A DNA stretch of 64,000 nucleotides from CAG-390 sp964579135. GTDB taxonomy: Bacteria; Bacillota; Clostridia; Oscillospirales; CAG-272. Under the pieces are notes generated by a model that saw nothing but the letters and a program-made list of their open reading frames with translations, was not told where the DNA came from and made no database searches. The DNA is taken from positions 1 through 64,000 of the forward strand of contig CAZOFD010000002.1 of assembly GCA_964579135.1 (NCBI GenBank). Reading direction: 5' to 3'. Below, piece by piece: positions 16,827-25,722 of the stretch (its first letter is position 1; each line of letters starts with the position of its first letter). The translations under genes and the position numbers were made by a program.

Positions 16827-18260
16827 ATGAAAAGAGTTACCGAGGGGTTGAACCCCGAAAAAACACTTTATTATTTCGAGGAGATATGCAAGATACCGCA
16901 CGGCTCCGGCAACGAGGCGCGTATTGCCGAGTATATCGAAGATTTTGCACGTTCTCGCGGATATTTTTGCTTGCGCGACGACGAGAACAACGTTTTCGTC
17001 AGGATGGCGGCGACCCCCGGCAGAGAGGGAGAGAGTGCCGTATTGCTGCAAGGGCATACCGATATGGTGTGCGAAAAAAACGCCGACGTTGCGCACGATT
17101 TCGAGCGTGACGGGCTTGATATTTACGTCGACGGAAATTATCTGCGCGCACGCGGTACCACGCTCGGCGGTGACGACGGTATAGCCGTGGCAACGATGCT
17201 TGCGTTGCTGGACGGCGTTTGCCCTTCGCACCCCACGCTCGAATTTCTTTTTACGACATCCGAAGAAACCGGACTTAACGGTGCCTCGTCGTTTGATTAT
17301 TCGCTCGTCACCGCGGACTTGATGATAAATATGGACAGCGAAGAGGAGGGGACGGTTATAGTCGGGTGCGCGGGCGGTATGCGTACGGATCTCTTTTTGC
17401 CGTTCGAATATTATCCGGTCGGCGGCGATGGAGCGCTTGAGGTATCCGTGCGAGGACTTGCGGGCGGACATTCGGGCGAGAATATCAACGACGGGCGTGC
17501 GAACGCGATAAAGATGCTTGCGCGTCTTTTGGCTCTTGCGGGCGAACTTCGTCTCGTTTCCCTTTCGGGCGGCAGCAAGGATAACGCGATTCCGCGCGAG
17601 GCAAATGCCGTTATTATACCGCGCGACGCAAATGCGGCGCAAACGATTGAGGCCGAGGCAAAAAAAGCCGCGGCGGAGCTCGCAAGCGAAGACGGCGGAT
17701 TTTCCGTTTCCGTCAAGAGGTGTTCGGCAGACACGGCGATGAGCGCGAAGCGGAGCCGCGAGATAGTCGCGCTGCTTGCAAACGTTCAAAACGGCGTGAT
17801 AAAGATGTGCGCAAACGTTGAGGGGCAAGTCGAGTTTTCGCGCAATCTCGGCGTTGCCGCGGTCGAAGACGGGCGTCTTGTATTAACGTTTTCTTCGCGT
17901 TCGTCCGTTGAGGCTCAGCTTGACCTGTCCGGCAAAGAGCTCGATCTGCTTGCGACCCTTGCGGGAGGCATCACGCGTCACCGCAGTCGTTATCCCGGCT
18001 GGCAATGCGGAAACGTTTCGCCTTTGCGGGAGCGGTATCTTGCGGCGGGTGAAAAGGTGCTCGGTTACAGACCTCGCGTGCGCGTTATTCACGCAGGTCT
18101 CGAGTGCGGTATAATCAGCTCGAAACTTCCGAAACTGGATATTATATCGATCGGACCGAATATCAAAAATATCCATTCGCCCGACGAAGCGCTCGATATT
18201 GCCTCTTGCGAGCGATTCGAAAAGATCGTTTTCGCTATGCTCGAGAGTCGTGGCGAATGA
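16827..18260 (+). CDS. pepD: Beta-Ala-His / aminoacyl-histidine dipeptidase (PepD, peptidase M20)
   Basis: A cytosolic zinc dipeptidase that hydrolyses Xaa-His and other dipeptides. The 477-residue product matches the M20C family length. It has LQGHTDMVCEK (first metal His/Asp), RGTTLGGDDGIAVA (bridging Asp), TTSEETGLNGA (catalytic Glu pair), MINMDSEEEGTV, and AGGHSGENINDGRANA in the lid domain. AAAGGA lies before the ATG. It is separated from mreB by a terminator and followed closely by trmO, so the two may be co-transcribed; no clear promoter is seen. Confidence 0.94.
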   Translation: MKRVTEGLNPEKTLYYFEEICKIPHGSGNEARIAEYIEDFARSRGYFCLRDDENNVFVRMAATPGREGESAVLLQGHTDMVCEKNADVAHDFERDGLDIYVDGNYLRARGTTLGGDDGIAVATMLALLDGVCPSHPTLEFLFTTSEETGLNGASSFDYSLVTADLMINMDSEEEGTVIVGCAGGMRTDLFLPFEYYPVGGDGALEVSVRGLAGGHSGENINDGRANAIKMLARLLALAGELRLVSLSGGSKDNAIPREANAVIIPRDANAAQTIEAEAKKAAAELASEDGGFSVSVKRCSADTAMSAKRSREIVALLANVQNGVIKMCANVEGQVEFSRNLGVAAVEDGRLVLTFSSRSSVEAQLDLSGKELDLLATLAGGITRHRSRYPGWQCGNVSPLRERYLAAGEKVLGYRPRVRVIHAGLECGIISSKLPKLDIISIGPNIKNIHSPDEALDIASCERFEKIVFAMLESRGE

Positions 18261-18314
18261 TCTTTTTCGGTAAAAGCGAGGCGCGTGTGCTATCACCTCG
18301 GGGAGACGTGCACT

Positions 18315-19001
18315 ATGGATGAAATCAAGATAAAACCGATTGCCCGCATACGGTCGGATTTTCCTTCGAAATTCGGAATTCCGCGCCAAAGCGGAGTGGT
18401 AAACGGGCTTATCTCGTATATAGTTTTCGAGAATCGGTATCGAAACGACGACGCTTTGCGCGGGCTTGAGGGCTTTTCGCATATTTGGCTTATTTGGGGC
18501 TTTTCGGCGTCCGCCCCGTATAACGGCAATATGACCGTGCGCCCGCCTCGATTGGGCGGAAACGTGCGCCTCGGTGTTTTCGCAACGCGGTCGCCCAATC
18601 GCCCGAATCCGCTCGGGCTCTCGTGCGTTGCTTTGGAGGGTGCGGAGCACGTTTCGGGGCACGGCACGGTTTTGCGCGTGAGCGGCGCGGATCTTATGGA
18701 CGGCACGCCGATATACGATATCAAACCGTATCTGCCGTTATCCGATTGCCGCCCGGAAGCCGCCGCCGGGTTTGCCGCCGCGACGGCGGGGCAACGCCTG
18801 CGCGTGGAAGCGGGCGACGACCTGCTCGCGCTTTTGCCGCCCGAAAAACGCGCCGCGCTCCTCGCCGTTCTTGCCGAGGACCCGCGCCCGGCTTATCACA
18901 ACGACCCGCAAAGAGAGTACGGCTTTCCTTTTGCCGGCTTCGAGATCAAATTCACGTCCGACGGCAAGACCCTTAAATTAACGTCCGTAAAAAAACTTTG
19001 A
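18315..19001 (+). CDS. trmO: tRNA (N6-threonylcarbamoyladenosine37-N6)-methyltransferase TrmO (TsaA family)
   Basis: Adds a methyl group from SAM to t6A37 in certain tRNAs, forming m6t6A. The 228-residue protein has the TsaA/TrmO beta-barrel signature: IARIRSDFPSKFGIPRQSG, LRGLEGFSHIWLIWGF, VFATRSPNRPNPLGLSCV and DLMDGTPIYDIKPYLP. A C-terminal section (about 70 residues) ends in DPRPAYHNDPQREYGF. The start ATG has GGGGAG nine bases upstream. The stop codon lies in the stem of the following terminator. Confidence 0.93.
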   Translation: MDEIKIKPIARIRSDFPSKFGIPRQSGVVNGLISYIVFENRYRNDDALRGLEGFSHIWLIWGFSASAPYNGNMTVRPPRLGGNVRLGVFATRSPNRPNPLGLSCVALEGAEHVSGHGTVLRVSGADLMDGTPIYDIKPYLPLSDCRPEAAAGFAAATAGQRLRVEAGDDLLALLPPEKRAALLAVLAEDPRPAYHNDPQREYGFPFAGFEIKFTSDGKTLKLTSVKKL

Positions 19002-19025
19002 GCGCTTCTCGGAGCGCTCTTTTTG
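19000..19025. terminator. Terminator between trmO and the convergent SpoVAF gene
   Basis: GAGCGCT pairs with AGCGCTC (19000-19006 with 19013-19019) around a six-base loop. Five T follow on the plus side and an A run precedes, so it can act in both directions. It includes two bases of the trmO TGA. Confidence 0.85.
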
Positions 19026-19049
19026 CTTTTTTTCGTTCGCTTTTGCGGT

Positions 19050-20480
19050 TTATTTTTTGCGGGACTTTTTTAAACGAAAGACAACGGAAAATAGTCCTTT
19101 GGCGCTGAACGGGATCAAAGGAGAAAGGTACGAGTGCGTGCCGTTAAGCGTTTTGTTGGCGCAAAGCAAAATAAGGGTCGCGCAAAGACCGACGGCAAAT
19201 CCCGCAGTGCCGAAGACGGCTGTCAGCACGAGAATACCTATGCGCAAAAATTTAAAGGCGTAGCCGAGCTCGTACGACCTTTGCGAAAAATTCGCTATTG
19301 TGACGAAAGCCATAAGGAGTATCACCTCCGGAGCTAACCAACCGATACTTACGGCAAAATCCCCGAGGATCAAGCCTCCGACTACGGAAAGCGAATTCGA
19401 TAAAACGTCGGGGGTGTTCATCGACGCCATTTTCAGACCGTCAACGATAAATTCCACCGTCAGCAACTGCGCGAGTATAGGCACGCTCCCGTTGTCGGTG
19501 GGGAGCGCAAAGGACAGCCACTGCGGCGCTATGGCGGGATCTTTGACAAAAAGGTACCAGATCGGCGTGAGAAAGAGAGTCAGCGCGAATATGACGTATC
19601 TTGCCAAGCGCAGATAAGTTCCCGTTAGGGGCGGAAAGTAAAAGTCGTTGGTCTCCTGCATAAAATCGAATATCGAGGTCGGCAATACCATTACTTCGGG
19701 CGAGGTGTCGACAAGAATCAGCACGCTCCCCTCGTAAAGCTGCGCCGCGGCGACGTCTGGGCGTTCGGTGTATCTGATCTTCGGGAAAGGATTGTACCAG
19801 CCCGACGGTATCAGCGATTCGGCGAGGGATTGGTGCCCCATCGTGAGATTTTCGACGTTAAGCCCAGACAGTTTTTCCCCGAGCGACTTTACGTATTTTG
19901 CACAGGCTTTGCCGCTTATATAGCACAGTACGACGTCGGTTTTGGATTCGCTGCCGACGGTATAGTGTTCCATAGTCAGGCGCGTATCTCTTATCCTGCG
20001 GCGGATAAGCGCGGTGTTGAATATCAGCGTTTCCACAAATCCGTCTTTCGCTCCGCGCATTATGCGATCGTTTTGCGGCTCTTCCGTGTTCCTTGCGGGA
20101 TAGGTGCGCGTGTCGATAACGACGGCGCTTGCGCCGAAACGCGAGCCCGTTACCGCCGCGGCGCCGGACATAACCGCATATATCACCGCGTCGGCGTCCG
20201 CGGTTACGTCGGACTCGATATGCGCGACTTTTTTGCAAACGAAATCACGCGCAACTTCCTCGCCGGATTGCCCCGGCTTGCCTATATCCGTTGCCGAGAC
20301 GAACGAAAGCATAAGCTTTTGCAAAACGGAGTCTTTCGTATAACCGTCTATATAATAAAAAGTCAATTCGTCGCTCCCGACGCAAAGCGTTTTTTTAAGG
20401 ATGTCGAAATTGCGCTCGACGTTAAAAGCCTTGTCGAAAAAAATAACGTTTTCGGTATAAGATTCGGATAATTTTCGCAT
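19050..20480 (-). CDS. spoVAF: Spore germination protein, SpoVAF/GerA family
   Basis: A membrane protein of the forespore inner membrane; SpoVAF belongs to the GerA-A-subunit family and is involved in germination and dipicolinic acid release. The 476-residue product has a soluble N-terminal domain (~270 residues) with YTERPDVAAAQLYEGSVLI and VDTSPEVMVLPTSIFDF. About four to six membrane helices follow, after GTYLRLARYVIFALTLFL. The missing long N-terminal extension and the VDTSPEVMVLPT motif favour SpoVAF over GerAA. AGGGGGAC precedes the ATG. The spoVAA-AE genes usually found beside it are absent, and no sure SigG promoter is visible. Confidence 0.85.
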   Translation of the reverse strand: MRKLSESYTENVIFFDKAFNVERNFDILKKTLCVGSDELTFYYIDGYTKDSVLQKLMLSFVSATDIGKPGQSGEEVARDFVCKKVAHIESDVTADADAVIYAVMSGAAAVTGSRFGASAVVIDTRTYPARNTEEPQNDRIMRGAKDGFVETLIFNTALIRRRIRDTRLTMEHYTVGSESKTDVVLCYISGKACAKYVKSLGEKLSGLNVENLTMGHQSLAESLIPSGWYNPFPKIRYTERPDVAAAQLYEGSVLILVDTSPEVMVLPTSIFDFMQETNDFYFPPLTGTYLRLARYVIFALTLFLTPIWYLFVKDPAIAPQWLSFALPTDNGSVPILAQLLTVEFIVDGLKMASMNTPDVLSNSLSVVGGLILGDFAVSIGWLAPEVILLMAFVTIANFSQRSYELGYAFKFLRIGILVLTAVFGTAGFAVGLCATLILLCANKTLNGTHSYLSPLIPFSAKGLFSVVFRLKKSRKK

Positions 20481-20559
20481 ACTGTCCCCCTGCGCGGATG
20501 ATTATTTTATATTTTTGCCGCATATTTGCTCTTTTAATCTCAAAAGGCAGCCCGAAATA

Positions 20560-20588
20560 TTGATTTATTTCGAAAAATGCGTTAAAAT
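20560..20588 (+). promoter_or_regulatory. SigA-type promoter of the PfkB-like gene
   Basis: TTGATT (20560-20565), 17 bases, TAAAAT (20583-20588), ending about 25 bases before the start codon. Confidence 0.72.
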
Positions 20589-20612
20589 ATAAAAAAACAG
20601 CGGAGGCGAAAA

Positions 20613-21557
20613 ATGAAACGACGTATCTTGGCGGTCGGCTCGTCGGAAATGAAACTGAAAATGGATATCAGCCGATTTCCCGTTGCGGACGAGACGATAT
20701 ACGATGAAAATGCCAAAGGATATCGTTTTGTTCCGTCGGGCACGGGCGCGTCGTCGGCGCTTGCCGTCGCGCGTTTGGGCGGCGAAGCCGTGATCCTTTC
20801 GGCGGTCGGCGGAGATATGTTCGGAGGCGTTTTGCGTTCCGTTTTGCAAAGGGACGGGGTGGATCTGCGCTTTTTCGTTACGTCGAAAACGTCTCCGACC
20901 GCGTTGACGGCGGATATGGATATTTCGGGCAGGAACCGCGTTTTGAAATATCGCGCTGCCGCCGAGGAACTTACGCCGCTCGACGTCGAAGGGGCGATGC
21001 TTTGCCGCCCCGACGCGATGCTCGTTTCGGCGGATCTGCCTGCGAGCACGGTCGTCACGGTGCTCGAGTACGCCGCGGCACGCAGAATATCGGCTGTCCT
21101 CGACGCTTCGGCGGAAAACGTCGGACTCCCGTTTTCGTCTTTGCCGCCCCTTGAGATATTTTGCGCCTCGGGTTCACTTGTCGAGGCACTGACGGGTATC
21201 GCGCCGAGCGACCCCGAGGCGTGCTTGCGCGCGTCCGTCGCTTTGGCGAAAAAGGTGAGCGCCAAGCTGTACGTTATGCGTTTGGGCGAGCGAGGATGTT
21301 ACGTGTACGACGGCAAATATTATTTTTGTATCCCGTCGTATTACGCTGGCGGCGGACCGCATAGGGGCGAGCCTGCGCCCGTGTTTTCCGCGGCGTTTTT
21401 GCTTGAATATTTGCGCTCGCACGGTAACGTGACCCGCGCGGGCAAATATGCGAATATCGCCGTTTCGCTTTCCGCCTCGCGCGGCGGCGGATTGCTTTCG
21501 GTGCCTTACGAAGCCGACGTTATGCGTTTTGCCTCGGATATCGGTATGGCTCTTTGA
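20613..21557 (+). CDS. PfkB/ribokinase-fold protein without the usual catalytic motif
   Basis: The 314-residue protein has the fold pattern of sugar kinases: an N-terminal RRILAVGSSEMKL, the glycine-rich PSGTGASSALAVARLGGEA (PfkB signature 1 region) with AVGGDMFGG, and DASAENVGLPF in the middle. In PfkB enzymes a D-T-x-G-A-G-D-x-F motif near the C terminus supplies the catalytic Asp. The corresponding region (residues ~243-262) reads YYAGGGPHRGEPAPVFSAAF and has no GAGD. The product may be a pseudokinase, a binding protein, or an enzyme with altered chemistry. AGCGGAGG lies before the ATG. Confidence 0.75.
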   Translation: MKRRILAVGSSEMKLKMDISRFPVADETIYDENAKGYRFVPSGTGASSALAVARLGGEAVILSAVGGDMFGGVLRSVLQRDGVDLRFFVTSKTSPTALTADMDISGRNRVLKYRAAAEELTPLDVEGAMLCRPDAMLVSADLPASTVVTVLEYAAARRISAVLDASAENVGLPFSSLPPLEIFCASGSLVEALTGIAPSDPEACLRASVALAKKVSAKLYVMRLGERGCYVYDGKYYFCIPSYYAGGGPHRGEPAPVFSAAFLLEYLRSHGNVTRAGKYANIAVSLSASRGGGLLSVPYEADVMRFASDIGMAL

Positions 21558-21581
21558 TTTTTCGACCTTTTGCGATAAATG

Positions 21582-21610
21582 TTGACATTGCTTTGCGATT
21601 GTTGTATAAT
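21582..21610 (+). promoter_or_regulatory. Consensus SigA promoter of xpt
   Basis: TTGACA (21582-21587), 17 bases, TATAAT (21605-21610): a perfect match. The leader is only ~25 bases, too short for the purine riboswitch often found before xpt. Confidence 0.95.
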
Positions 21611-21640
21611 CTTTTTAACGTTTCTTGTTGTGAGGCAAAA

Positions 21641-22222
21641 ATGAATTTTCTTGAAGATAGAATAGTTAAGGACGGTATCGTCAGAGAGGGCAACGTTCTC
21701 AAGGTCGATAATTTTCTCAATCATCAAATGGACGTGGTTCTGCTCGATAAGATAGGCGAGGAACTTAAGCGCCGTTTTGCCGACGTCGAGATAAACAAGG
21801 TGTTGACGATAGAGGCGTCGGGGATTGCGATAGCTTGCTCGATTGCGCGCTTTTTCGACAATGCTCCCGTCGTTTTCGCCAAAAAATCCAAAACTCTCAA
21901 TATTGACGGCGACGTATACTGCGCCGAGGTCGAGTCCTTTACGCACAAATGCAAAAACACCGTTATGGTCTCCAAAAAATATCTCGCACCGGGGGACAAA
22001 GTCCTTATCGTTGACGATTTTCTTGCCAACGGGTGCGCACTTGACGGACTTATATCGATAACGGAATCGGCGGGCGCCGAGGTGGTCGGGATCGGCATCG
22101 CCGTTGAAAAGGGCTTCCAGGACGGCGGTAAAAATATCCGAAGCCGCGGATACAGGCTGGAATCCGTTGCGATAGTCGACGGAATGGACGCGAAAACCGG
22201 CAAGATAACCTTTCGCGAATAA
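21641..22222 (+). CDS. xpt: Xanthine phosphoribosyltransferase
   Basis: Salvages xanthine with PRPP to XMP in the cytosol. The 193-residue product has the family length and the PRTase signature VLIVDDFLANGCAL, plus EASGIAIACSIARFF (PPi loop side) and the Xpt-type VEKGFQDGGKNIRSRGY near the C terminus. The ATG at 21641 has GAGG seven bases upstream and a perfect promoter close by. A strong terminator follows. Confidence 0.94.
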   Translation: MNFLEDRIVKDGIVREGNVLKVDNFLNHQMDVVLLDKIGEELKRRFADVEINKVLTIEASGIAIACSIARFFDNAPVVFAKKSKTLNIDGDVYCAEVESFTHKCKNTVMVSKKYLAPGDKVLIVDDFLANGCALDGLISITESAGAEVVGIGIAVEKGFQDGGKNIRSRGYRLESVAIVDGMDAKTGKITFRE

Positions 22223-22230
22223 TAAAGCAA

Positions 22231-22260
22231 AAAGTCGGCAATTTTTGCCGACTTTTTTGG
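22231..22260 (+). terminator. Intrinsic terminator after xpt
   Basis: An 11-bp perfect stem, AAAGTCGGCAA with TTGCCGACTTT (22231-22241 with 22245-22255), a three-base loop and a T run. Confidence 0.95.
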
Positions 22261-22349
22261 AGCAAGCGGCGGTATTTCGCCGGTGACGGCATATCCGGTC
22301 TCGCGGCACGCGGATTTTCGAAAAGCAGAAAAGCAATTGTTTCTTGCCG

Positions 22350-23390
22350 TTATTTCAGTGTGTCGGGAAGATTTTCCAGCATATTTTCGATAAATATTCC
22401 GTACCCCGTGGTTGGGTCGTTGATGAGCACGTGGGTCACCGCGCCGACAAGCTTGCCGTTTTGTATTATGGGCGAGCCCGACATCCCTTGGATTATTCCG
22501 CCCGTTTTTTCAAGCAAGGCTTTGTCCGTTACCCTTACGCAAAAGCATTTGCCCGCGACTGCACTGCGGTCCACGTCGAAAATTTCGACGGAATATTCGT
22601 TTATTTTGCCGTCGTCGAGCGTGCAAAGGACGGTAGCTTTACCCGCGGTCACGTCGCTTTTTCGCGCGGTTTCCATTGCGCTGTACGGGGTTTGCGGCAA
22701 CGCGGAAAATATGCCGAATACGCCGCTCTCCGTGTTGCTGATAACGCTCCCCGATCTTTTTCCGTCAAATGAGCCGCGCACTTCGCCCGGGGTGCCTACT
22801 TTCCCTTTCGTAACGCCGAGGATCTTCACGTTCATTGCCGTGCCGCGCGAAAGGGGGATCACCTTACCCGTATCCGCGTCGCAAATGCCGTGCCCGAGAC
22901 CGCCGAAGGCAAGCGTCCGAGGCAAAATAAAGGTAACCGTGCCGATGCCCGCGCCGCTGTCGCGAACGAGTATGCCGGTGCGCCATTTGCCGTTTTTGTC
23001 GCAGAAAGGCGTTACGCGCAAAAAGAATTCTTCGCCGTCGCGTTTGACCGTCAACGTGACCGGAGAGCCCTGCGATTCGTTTACTTCTTTGGCGAGCGTA
23101 TCGGCGTTGACGATCTTTTTCCCGTTTATTTCGACGATAACGTCGTTCGTTCTTATTCCCGCGGCATATGCGGGAGTGTCGGTGCCGCTGCTGAATCCGA
23201 CGACGAGAACGCCTTCGGTGTCGAATTTCACTCCGAAAGGCATACCGCCCGGTATCAGCAGGCGCGTTTCGCCGCCTGAGACGGCAACGTATCTCGCACT
23301 GCCACCGCCGCCCGCCGCAGTGAGGACGAGGCACAGGACAAACGTCAGCGCGATCGCTTTTAATCTATATGATCTTTTGTTACTTTGCAT
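22350..23390 (-). CDS. spoIVB: SpoIVB peptidase (stage IV sporulation protein B)
   Basis: A forespore-secreted serine peptidase that cleaves SpoIVFA and triggers pro-SigK processing in Bacillus. The 346-residue protein has an N-terminal membrane anchor (residues ~11-26), a PDZ domain (~50-125, with AYAAGIRTNDVIVEINGKKI) and an S55-type protease domain with His167 (GGLGHGICD) and Ser304 (GMSGSPI). It is shorter than the 426-residue Bacillus protein. The start ATG is preceded only by a weak site. Whether SigK processing exists here cannot be seen in this window. Confidence 0.93.
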   Translation of the reverse strand: MQSNKRSYRLKAIALTFVLCLVLTAAGGGGSARYVAVSGGETRLLIPGGMPFGVKFDTEGVLVVGFSSGTDTPAYAAGIRTNDVIVEINGKKIVNADTLAKEVNESQGSPVTLTVKRDGEEFFLRVTPFCDKNGKWRTGILVRDSGAGIGTVTFILPRTLAFGGLGHGICDADTGKVIPLSRGTAMNVKILGVTKGKVGTPGEVRGSFDGKRSGSVISNTESGVFGIFSALPQTPYSAMETARKSDVTAGKATVLCTLDDGKINEYSVEIFDVDRSAVAGKCFCVRVTDKALLEKTGGIIQGMSGSPIIQNGKLVGAVTHVLINDPTTGYGIFIENMLENLPDTLK

Positions 23391-23527
23391 TTTTACCAAC
23401 CGAAATTTTATTTGCGGAGTCGTGCCGCACAAATAATTTGCCCCGCGTTTGTGAAATGATGTGTAGCAAATTTCAATCATTGTTCCAATTTTTTTGAATT
23501 TCGATATTCGGCGCAAGGAGAATCGTT

Positions 23528-24340
23528 ATGATGGAATCTGTAAAATGCACGTTTGACGTCGGCTGTGCGGAAAACGGTTCTGCCGCACGGTTCGACGCGC
23601 TTTGTCGGGCGTTGTACGAGCCGCGGCGAGATTGCGGTATCGGCAGTTGCAACGAAAAAAGATTTCATTTTTTGCTGAAAAAATATATTTGCGACGACGA
23701 GGCGGCGTTTGAAGTCCCGATAGGCGAAAAATACGTTGCCGACGTTTTGCATAACGGCGTTATATACGAGGTACAGACCGGATCGCTTTTCCCCTTGCGC
23801 GAAAAAATAAAATATTATCTCGGTGAAACTTCGCACAAAGTGTGCGTCGTTCACCCGGTTTGCGCAAAAAAGCGTATCGTTTGGATAGATAAAGAAAGCG
23901 GCGCCGAAGTCTCGCGTCGCCTTTCTCCGCATACTGTTTCGCCCGCGGAGGCACTCGGGGATCTCGTTTATATTTCCGAGTTTTTGCTAAGCGAAAGGGT
24001 GACGGTGCGACTTGTTTTAGCCGAAACGGAGGAATACAGGCTTCTCGACGGTTACGGCAACGGCGGCAAGCGCGGCTCGCACAGAATAGAACTTTTTCCC
24101 GTAAAAATGATCGAAGATATATCGCTTTCTTCGCGTGCGGACTATGCCGCGCTGTTGCCGCGCGGACTCGGCAACGAGTTTACCGCCTCGGAGTTTGCGA
24201 AAAGCATAAAAATGCGCCCGACGAAGCAGCTCTATAAGCTGTTGACGGTTTGCGAAAAAACGGGGGTGATATCCCCTTGCGGCAAACGTGGCAGGGCAAA
24301 ACTGTGGAGGGCACTCGACTTGACATCGTCGCTTGAATGA
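23528..24340 (+). CDS. Putative PD-(D/E)XK nuclease with C-terminal winged-helix region
   Basis: I do not recognise a named family. Of 270 residues, positions 61-85 read FEVPIGEKYVADV then a short loop and YEVQTG. This fits a PD-(D/E)XK nuclease core with Asp72, Glu81 and Gln83 (a D...ExQ variant, as in CoiA-like nucleases), followed by a helix LREKIKYYL. The last ~70 residues (ASEFAKSIKMRPTKQLYKLL, then a turn and a basic wing) resemble a winged helix. No membrane segment is seen. AAGGAG precedes the ATG. It is divergent from spoIVB. Confidence 0.55.
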   Translation: MMESVKCTFDVGCAENGSAARFDALCRALYEPRRDCGIGSCNEKRFHFLLKKYICDDEAAFEVPIGEKYVADVLHNGVIYEVQTGSLFPLREKIKYYLGETSHKVCVVHPVCAKKRIVWIDKESGAEVSRRLSPHTVSPAEALGDLVYISEFLLSERVTVRLVLAETEEYRLLDGYGNGGKRGSHRIELFPVKMIEDISLSSRADYAALLPRGLGNEFTASEFAKSIKMRPTKQLYKLLTVCEKTGVISPCGKRGRAKLWRALDLTSSLE

Positions 24341-24348
24341 TATATAAT
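24320..24348 (+). promoter_or_regulatory. Consensus SigA promoter of the phosphofructokinase gene
   Basis: TTGACA (24320-24325), 17 bases, TATAAT (24343-24348), partly inside the end of the preceding gene. The leader is about 120 bases and holds two hairpins. Confidence 0.95.
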
Positions 24349-24439
24349 ATAAAATGTATACGTGCGGCGCAGCGAACGCCATCACTTTTGCCGATACGGG
24401 CAAAAATTGTCTTATAAAAACATAAAACGTCGAAAGGGT

Positions 24440-24459
24440 GCTCTTGCCGCGGCAAGAGC
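24440..24459 (+). promoter_or_regulatory. Perfect 20-bp palindrome directly before the phosphofructokinase ribosome-binding site
   Basis: GCTCTTGCC-GC-GGCAAGAGC. In RNA it gives a 9-bp hairpin ending just before GAGGAAAA. A second hairpin TTTTGCC/GGCAAAA lies at 24386-24405. There is no T run, so it is not a terminator; it may be an operator or a translational control element. Confidence 0.5.
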
Positions 24460-24474
24460 CGAGGAAAATATCAG

Positions 24475-25713
24475 GTGAACAAACTCATCGGAAACGCGAT
24501 CGTGGGGCAATCCGGCGGACCTACGGCAGCCATAAACGCAACGCTTGCCGGGGTTATACGCGGCGTGCTCGATACCGAATCTCACGGGGGCGCGATAGAG
24601 CATATCTTCGGTATGCGCAACGGGATAGAGGGGCTTTTGCGCGAGGATATCGTGGATCTCGGCGTTATATTCGAGGACGAGAACGATATAACGCGACTCG
24701 AGCATACGCCGGCGGCTGCCCTCGGGTCGTGCCGCAAAAAGTTGCCCGATCCGCACTCGCCCGACGCCGAAGCGGTATATGCGAAGATTATGGCAACGCT
24801 TCGCGATTACGATATAAGATATTTCTTTTACATAGGTGGCAACGATTCTATGGATACCGTTGCAAAACTTTCGGAGTATACGAAAGATCACGGCTACGAC
24901 CTTGCGGTTATCGGACTGCCGAAGACCATAGATAACGATCTTGTCGTTACGGACCATACGCCCGGTTACGGCTCGGCGGCAAAGTACGTTGCGTTGACGG
25001 TGCAGGAGATAATAAGGGACTGCGCTGTATATACGGTGCCCGCCGTTACCGTGGTCGAGGTTATGGGGCGCGATGCCGGGTGGCTTACCGCCGCCGCGGG
25101 AGTTGGCAAAGCCGTGAACGGGATAGCGCCCGATCTCGTTTATCTGCCGGAGCGCGATTTTGATATGCAAAGGTTCTTTGCGGACGTCAAAGCGGCTCTC
25201 GCGCGTCACCCAAACGTTGTGGTTGCGGTATCCGAGGGCATAAGGTATGCCGACGGCACCTACGTCGCCGCCGGAGCGAAAGACGCTTTCGGGCACAGTC
25301 AACTTTCGGGTACCGGCAAAGCCCTTGAGGCGGCGCTGAAAAACGAGATAGGCTGCAAAGTGCGCTCGGTAGAACTGAATATCTCCCAGCGTTGCGCGGC
25401 GCATATTGCGTCCGCTCAGGATATAAAGGAGTCCGTAGCCGTCGGTCGTGCCGCGGTAACTTTTGCCGTCGGCGGAGTAACGCGCGAGATGATAACGATC
25501 GTCAGGCGTGACGACAAGGGCGAATATGCGTTTGATATCGCTCACTCGGACGTTTCCGCCATTGCCAACCGTATAAAAAACGTTCCTAACGAGTTTATCA
25601 ACGAGTGCGGCAACGGAATAAGCGACGAATGTTGCGCATATATCCTGCCGCTGATAAATGGCGAGGCTGTCCCCTCGTATATTAACGGTTTGCCCGATTT
25701 CTTCGTTATATGA
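24475..25713 (+). CDS. 6-phosphofructokinase, pyrophosphate-dependent type
   Basis: Phosphorylates fructose 6-phosphate in glycolysis, probably with PPi as donor, which makes the step reversible and saves ATP. The 412-residue product has GQSGGPTAAINATLAG, YIGGNDSMDTVAKL and GLPKTIDNDL. The Asp after the GGN, and the Lys in PKTIDND, are the markers that separate PPi enzymes from ATP enzymes. VVEVMGRDAGWL and EGIRYADG complete the substrate site. The start is GTG with GAGGAAAA upstream. Confidence 0.92.
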   Translation: MNKLIGNAIVGQSGGPTAAINATLAGVIRGVLDTESHGGAIEHIFGMRNGIEGLLREDIVDLGVIFEDENDITRLEHTPAAALGSCRKKLPDPHSPDAEAVYAKIMATLRDYDIRYFFYIGGNDSMDTVAKLSEYTKDHGYDLAVIGLPKTIDNDLVVTDHTPGYGSAAKYVALTVQEIIRDCAVYTVPAVTVVEVMGRDAGWLTAAAGVGKAVNGIAPDLVYLPERDFDMQRFFADVKAALARHPNVVVAVSEGIRYADGTYVAAGAKDAFGHSQLSGTGKALEAALKNEIGCKVRSVELNISQRCAAHIASAQDIKESVAVGRAAVTFAVGGVTREMITIVRRDDKGEYAFDIAHSDVSAIANRIKNVPNEFINECGNGISDECCAYILPLINGEAVPSYINGLPDFFVI

Positions 25714-25722
25714 TCGTCAATA

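Noticed and set aside
19050..20480. GerAA germinant receptor subunit
   Set aside because: No gerAB or gerAC neighbours and the VDTSPEVMVLPT motif fits SpoVAF better.
21611..21640. Purine riboswitch before xpt
   Set aside because: Only about 25 bases separate the promoter from the start codon, too few for the aptamer.
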